Shown here piece after piece: positions 13,007 to 16,522 of a stretch of 16,522 nt of DNA (position 1 is its first letter; each line of letters starts with the position of its first letter). This DNA comes from Cytophagaceae bacterium UBA6715. Its GTDB lineage: Bacteria > Bacteroidota > Bacteroidia > Cytophagales > Spirosomataceae. Under the pieces are notes generated by a model. That model was not told the origin of the DNA. It saw only the letters and a list, made by a program, of their open reading frames with translations, and ran no database searches. The stretch lies in the NCBI GenBank assembly GCA_002454335.1, contig DKIP01000089.1, forward strand, positions 11,025-27,546, given 5' to 3'. The position numbers and the translations under genes were made by a program.

Positions 13007-14032
13007 ATGAAAGTAACGATTGACAACATCACCCTGGAAGTAGAACCGGGAACCACCATTATGCAGGCTGCGCGTATGATCGGTCCTGAGGTGGCACCTC
13101 CTGCGATGTGTTATTATGAGCCTTTGAAGGGTTCTGGTGGTAAATGCCGGGCTTGTTTGGTTAAAGTGACTGCGGGTTCTGAAAAAGATCCACGTCCGAT
13201 GCCCAAATTGGTTCCTGCTTGTATCACTGCCGTTCAAGATGGGATGATTGTGGAGAATACAGTGAATGAGCAAGTTTTAGAAACGCGCAAGGGCATTGTC
13301 GAATTTTTGTTGTTGAATCATCCGTTGGATTGCCCTGTTTGTGATCAAGCGGGCGAATGTCATTTACAAGATTTTTCTTTCGAGCATGGTGTTTCGTCTA
13401 CCCGCACGGTGGAGGATCGGAATACATTTGAGCCGGTTGATTTAGGTGATAACATCAAGTTGAACATGAATCGTTGCATCTTGTGCTACCGTTGTGTTTA
13501 TACGGCGGATCAGATTACAGATGGTCGGGTTCATGGCGTCATGCATCGCGGAGATCATGCGGAAATCAGTACGTACATCGAGAAAGCGATTGATAATGAT
13601 TTTTCGGGTAATGTAATTGACGTTTGTCCAGTAGGGGCTTTGACTGATAAGACGTATCGTTTCAAGAGCCGTGTTTGGTTCTCGAAGCCCATGGATGCAC
13701 ATTGTTCATGCGACAAATGTTCGGGTAATGTGACTTTGTGGTACCGTGGTGACGAGGTGATTCGTGTAACGGGTCGTAAGAATGAATGGGGTGAATTGAA
13801 AGAGTTTATCTGTAATACATGCCGTTTTGATCGTAAGAAAACGAGTGATTGGACGATTGAGGGGCCAACGAATGTTTCACGTCATTCTGTGATTTCAGCG
13901 AATAAATATGGGGCCGGTTTAATTAAGCCCGCTTTCCCAATCGCACAAGCGGCAAGAGATTTCAAACAAATTAATGACGATCGTGATCGTAGTTTTTTAA
14001 CGAATCAAGCTAGTTTACCTGCAAAGAAATAG
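13007..14032 (+). CDS. nuoG: NADH-quinone oxidoreductase subunit G, short form
   Basis: The 75-kDa-type subunit, which carries clusters linking NuoF to NuoI. The N-terminus is a ferredoxin-like fold with [2Fe-2S] N1b ligands Cys35, Cys47, Cys50 and Cys72. The N5 motif follows as His105, Cys109, Cys112 and Cys118 (HPLDCPVCDQAGEC), then N4 as Cys157, Cys160, Cys163 and Cys207 (CILCYRC...CPVG). After that comes an atypical Cys cluster (Cys233, 235, 238, 269, 272), where E. coli has the N7 site. The protein ends at 341 residues, so the molybdopterin-oxidoreductase-like domain (about 500 residues in E. coli) is missing. The stop is clean and nuoH follows 3 nt later, so this is not a frameshift. 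I believe short NuoG is usual in Bacteroidota. All clusters needed for electron transfer are intact. Confidence 0.93.
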   Translation: MKVTIDNITLEVEPGTTIMQAARMIGPEVAPPAMCYYEPLKGSGGKCRACLVKVTAGSEKDPRPMPKLVPACITAVQDGMIVENTVNEQVLETRKGIVEFLLLNHPLDCPVCDQAGECHLQDFSFEHGVSSTRTVEDRNTFEPVDLGDNIKLNMNRCILCYRCVYTADQITDGRVHGVMHRGDHAEISTYIEKAIDNDFSGNVIDVCPVGALTDKTYRFKSRVWFSKPMDAHCSCDKCSGNVTLWYRGDEVIRVTGRKNEWGELKEFICNTCRFDRKKTSDWTIEGPTNVSRHSVISANKYGAGLIKPAFPIAQAARDFKQINDDRDRSFLTNQASLPAKK

Positions 14033-14035
14033 GAT

Positions 14036-15160
14036 ATGGAATTATTAAATGATGTTTTTACGGCCAAAGCTATTTTCATCGGAATCGTATTTGCGATTAC
14101 CTTGGGAGTAGCGGCTTATTCAACGTATTTTGAGCGGAAGATTGCCGCTTTCATGCAAGACCGTATTGGTCCAGATCGTGCAGGTCCTTTCGGGATTTTA
14201 CAACCTTTGGCGGATGCGGTTAAGATGTTCATGAAGGAAGATTTTATCCCGGCAAATTCAAACAAATGGTTGTTTATTGCTGGACCGTGTTTGTCTATGT
14301 TAACAGCCCTAATGACTTCGGCGGTGGTTCCTTTTGGAGATACGGTGACGATTAGTGGTGTGACTTTTGACCTTCAAGGGATCGATGTGAACATCGGAAT
14401 TCTTTGGGTTTTTGGAATAGTATCCTTAGGGGTTTATGGAATTTTAGTGGGAGGCTGGGCATCGAATAACAAGTATTCCTTGTTAGGTGCTATTCGTGCG
14501 GCTTCGCAAAACATCTCGTATGAGTTAGCGATGGGAATGTCGATTATCGCGATTTTGATGCTTTCAGGTTCTTTGTCGACGAAGGCGATTGTGGAAACCC
14601 AACAAGCCGGTCACTGGAATATCTTACAACAACCACTTGGCTTCGTGATCTTCTTGATATGTGCGTTTGCGGAATGTAATCGTACGCCTTTCGACTTACC
14701 TGAGTGTGAGACGGAATTGATTGGGGGATACCATACGGAATATTCTTCCATGAAATTGGGCTTTTATTTGTTTGCGGAATACATCAATATGTTTATTTCA
14801 GGAGCGGTGATGGCGACTTTGTTTTTCGGAGGGTATGATTACCCAGGATACGCGTATATAGCGGCTCAATTGGGTTCTAATGCGGCTACCTTTATTGGTA
14901 TGGGGGCATTGATCGGGAAGGCTTTATTGTTTGTCTTTGTATTCATGTGGGTACGTTGGACATTGCCTCGTTTCCGTTATGACCAATTGATGGGATTGGG
15001 TTGGACAGGATTGATTCCTTTGTCGATGTTCAATGTTGTGGTAACGGGATTTGGTATATTAATTGACCAACCGATTCTTGCAGGAGTAGGTGGTATTGTT
15101 ATTTTGTTAGTGGGGTTAATCGTAAATGATGCCTTATCAAGAAAGAAAAAAATAGCTTAG
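14036..15160 (+). CDS. nuoH: NADH-quinone oxidoreductase subunit H
   Basis: The ND1-type membrane subunit that joins the hydrophilic arm to the membrane and forms the quinone channel. The 374-residue protein is strongly hydrophobic, with about eight or nine predicted helices. Family signatures are YFERKIAAFMQDRIGPDRAGPFG (31-53) in the first cytoplasmic loop and the acidic third loop AECNRTPFDLPECETELIGGYHTEYSSMK (212-240), which lines the quinone path. Start and stop fit tightly between nuoG (3 nt) and nuoI (4 nt). Length is somewhat above the E. coli subunit because of a slightly longer loop around residues 95-125. Confidence 0.97.
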   Translation: MELLNDVFTAKAIFIGIVFAITLGVAAYSTYFERKIAAFMQDRIGPDRAGPFGILQPLADAVKMFMKEDFIPANSNKWLFIAGPCLSMLTALMTSAVVPFGDTVTISGVTFDLQGIDVNIGILWVFGIVSLGVYGILVGGWASNNKYSLLGAIRAASQNISYELAMGMSIIAILMLSGSLSTKAIVETQQAGHWNILQQPLGFVIFLICAFAECNRTPFDLPECETELIGGYHTEYSSMKLGFYLFAEYINMFISGAVMATLFFGGYDYPGYAYIAAQLGSNAATFIGMGALIGKALLFVFVFMWVRWTLPRFRYDQLMGLGWTGLIPLSMFNVVVTGFGILIDQPILAGVGGIVILLVGLIVNDALSRKKKIA

Positions 15161-15164
15161 GCAT

Positions 15165-15683
15165 ATGAAGTTAAGTAATAAAACAAAGGTGTTAGAGCAA
15201 GGTGAAATGACCTTGGCAGAGCGCATGTATCTTCCTGCGATTGTGGGAGGTATGGCAACGACTTTAAAGCACTTTTTCTCAAAACCGGTGACGATTCGTT
15301 ATCCGGAGCAACAGCGTTACTTAGGTCCGATCTACCGCGGTCATCACATTTTGAAGAAAGATGAACAAGGCGCAGAGCGTTGTACAGCATGTGGATTATG
15401 TGCGGTGGCTTGTCCTGCGGAGGCGATTTCGATGGTGGCTGAAGAGCGTAAGAAAGGGGAGGAGCATTTGTACCGCGAAGAGAAATATGCGAAAGTGTAT
15501 GAAATCAATATGTTGCGTTGCATCTTTTGTGGCTTATGTGAAGAAGCTTGTCCGAAAGAGGCTATCTTCTTGCGTCATGATAAAATGGTTCCTGTATTTA
15601 ATACACGCGACGAAGTGATTTACGGGAAAGATAAATTAGTAGAAAACATGGACCAACGCTATTTGCGCGACGGTTGGAAATAA
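15165..15683 (+). CDS. nuoI: NADH-quinone oxidoreductase subunit I
   Basis: The TYKY-type subunit that holds two [4Fe-4S] clusters, N6a and N6b, passing electrons to N2 in NuoB. In the 172-residue protein the two ferredoxin motifs are Cys73-x2-Cys76-x2-Cys79-x3-Cys83 (CTACGLCAVACP) and Cys119-x2-Cys122-x2-Cys125-x3-Cys129 (CIFCGLCEEACP). The amphipathic N-terminal helices before YPEQQRYLGPIYRGHH anchor it to the membrane arm, and that segment is itself a family hallmark. It sits 4 nt after nuoH and 7 nt before nuoJ. Confidence 0.97.
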   Translation: MKLSNKTKVLEQGEMTLAERMYLPAIVGGMATTLKHFFSKPVTIRYPEQQRYLGPIYRGHHILKKDEQGAERCTACGLCAVACPAEAISMVAEERKKGEEHLYREEKYAKVYEINMLRCIFCGLCEEACPKEAIFLRHDKMVPVFNTRDEVIYGKDKLVENMDQRYLRDGWK

Positions 15684-15690
15684 TCATATT

Positions 15691-16215
15691 ATGGAGATTA
15701 CAAATATTTGGTATTTTCTGTCAGCCTTGACACTTTTGAGTGCACTGATGGTCGTTTTTGCAAAGAATCCCATTCACAGCGTCTTGTATCTGGTGTTTAC
15801 TTTCTTCTGTATTTCAGGGCATTATGTATTGTTGAATGCCCAGTTTTTGATGGCGGTGAACATCATTGTATATGCGGGTGCTATCATGGTTTTGTTCTTG
15901 TTCGTTATCATGATGTTAGATCTACGAAAGAACATGCCTGAATCGAAAAGTTCATTGGTGAAATTAGCCGGATCGGTTGTCGCCGGGACTTTATTAGTGA
16001 TTCTAATCGCAGCGTTTCATAAAAATTCCTTGCCAGCACCTACAGCTGAAAATACAGCTAATTTTACTTCACAAACGGGGATGGTTGAAAACTTAGGTAA
16101 GGTACTTTATTCTGAATATTTATTGCCCTTTGAGTTGGTTTCCATTTTGTTTTTCGTGGCGATGGTGGGTGCCGTGTTATTAGGTAAGCGGGAAGTGGGT
16201 GAACGAAATTTTTAA
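15691..16215 (+). CDS. nuoJ: NADH-quinone oxidoreductase subunit J
   Basis: The ND6-type membrane subunit. The 174-residue protein has five hydrophobic segments (about 4-22, 28-48, 54-76, 90-109 and 145-167). The conserved third helix and its surroundings read NIIVYAGAIMVLFLFVIMMLDLR, with the glycine-containing bulge known to switch conformation in complex I. It ends GAVLLGKREVGERNF, after which nuoK would be expected. Instead a strong terminator and a convergent gene follow, so this is the last gene of the operon here. Confidence 0.95.
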   Translation: MEITNIWYFLSALTLLSALMVVFAKNPIHSVLYLVFTFFCISGHYVLLNAQFLMAVNIIVYAGAIMVLFLFVIMMLDLRKNMPESKSSLVKLAGSVVAGTLLVILIAAFHKNSLPAPTAENTANFTSQTGMVENLGKVLYSEYLLPFELVSILFFVAMVGAVLLGKREVGERNF

Positions 16216-16230
16216 GTAACTAATATTGTT

Positions 16231-16267
16231 AAGTGAAAAGGCTGTCCATCGGGCAGCCTTTTCGCTT
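16231..16267. terminator. Rho-independent terminator after nuoJ (probably bidirectional)
   Basis: A 17-bp stem (16231-16247 with 16251-16267, two G-T pairs) closes a 3-nt ATC loop, starting 15 nt after the nuoJ stop. T-rich sequence follows on the + strand. It also lies just past the stop codon of the convergent gene, so it may serve both. Confidence 0.9.
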
Positions 16268-16269
16268 GT

Positions 16270-16522
16270 TTATTTTTTATTTTTTGTTCCCCATGCTCGG
16301 TCAAATAAGCCTATTTTTAATCCGAGGCTACCGACGAACCCTCGCATCTCATCTGTACTATTTTCGCCCAAGGCAAAACGGTAATGGGCCCCTGTAAATA
16401 CGCGTACATGTTTTAATACATTCAGTTCCAACTGAACACCTGGCTGGATTCCTAATGATTTAGGTCCATCCCAAAACATTTCGCTTTCATGCATTTCTCT
16501 ATGTCGCCCAATGATTGGGTTG
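16270..16522 (-). CDS. C-terminal part of a putative outer-membrane beta-barrel protein
   Basis: The minus-strand frame is open to the window edge and at least 83 residues of the C-terminus are visible; the start lies outside, and the ATG at 16494 is internal. The sequence alternates short hydrophobic/aromatic strands with polar turns: PGVQLELNVLKHVRVFTGAHYRFALG, then MRGFVGSLGLKIGLFDRAWG. This is the pattern of the last strands of a small outer-membrane beta-barrel or an acyloxyacyl hydrolase-like protein. A short basic tail (KNKK) follows. The exact family is not recognised and the beta-barrel call is inference. It converges on nuoJ and shares its terminator. Confidence 0.6.
   Translation of the reverse strand, partial: NPIIGRHREMHESEMFWDGPKSLGIQPGVQLELNVLKHVRVFTGAHYRFALGENSTDEMRGFVGSLGLKIGLFDRAWGTKNKK

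Noticed and set aside
13007..14032. nuoG as a pseudogene or frameshifted gene because of its short length
   Set aside because: The reading frame ends cleanly 3 nt before nuoH, all expected clusters are intact, and no remnant of the missing domain is found downstream.

Overview
The window looks like a chromosomal segment from a member of the Bacteroidota, probably Cytophagales-like. Four things point there: DUF5606 family protein is essentially a Bacteroidota marker; -7 boxes of the TAnnTTTG type lie just upstream of several starts; Shine-Dalgarno sequences are largely absent even inside a tight operon; and NuoG is a short form without its molybdopterin-like domain. Almost everything is recognisable core metabolism. 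No phage, CRISPR, tRNA or rRNA was seen.

Left part (1-2208, + strand): the 3' end of an M20 dipeptidase gene runs with a 1-nt gap into murQ, then comes a small secreted c-type cytochrome. A shared hairpin terminator separates it from a minus-strand cluster transcribed engB -> DUF5606 protein -> GNAT acetyltransferase (3907 down to 2261).

Middle (3908-7265): between engB and the divergent hemE lies an AT-rich, probably mobile unit. A four-helix-bundle (23S rRNA intervening-sequence/S23 type) gene is bounded by 35-nt terminal inverted repeats that match at 31 of 35 positions. Each arm is built of degenerate heptamers of the ACTGACC type. Both arms end about 10-12 nt from the -7 boxes of the flanking genes. 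This is the best candidate in the window for an under-described element. hemE then converges on guaB, with a bidirectional terminator between them.

Right part (7266-16215, + strand): a respiratory complex I operon in the order nuoA-B-C-D-E-F, glycosyltransferase, nuoG-H-I-J. The GT4-like glycosyltransferase sits exactly between nuoF and nuoG, starting on the base after the nuoF stop codon. The operon ends after nuoJ at a strong hairpin, facing a convergent beta-barrel-like gene, so nuoK, L, M and N are not in the usual place. The peripheral arm (B, C, D, E, F, G, I) and membrane subunits A, H and J are encoded here. The antiporter-like proton-pumping subunits L, M, N and the small subunit K must be encoded elsewhere if the complex is complete.
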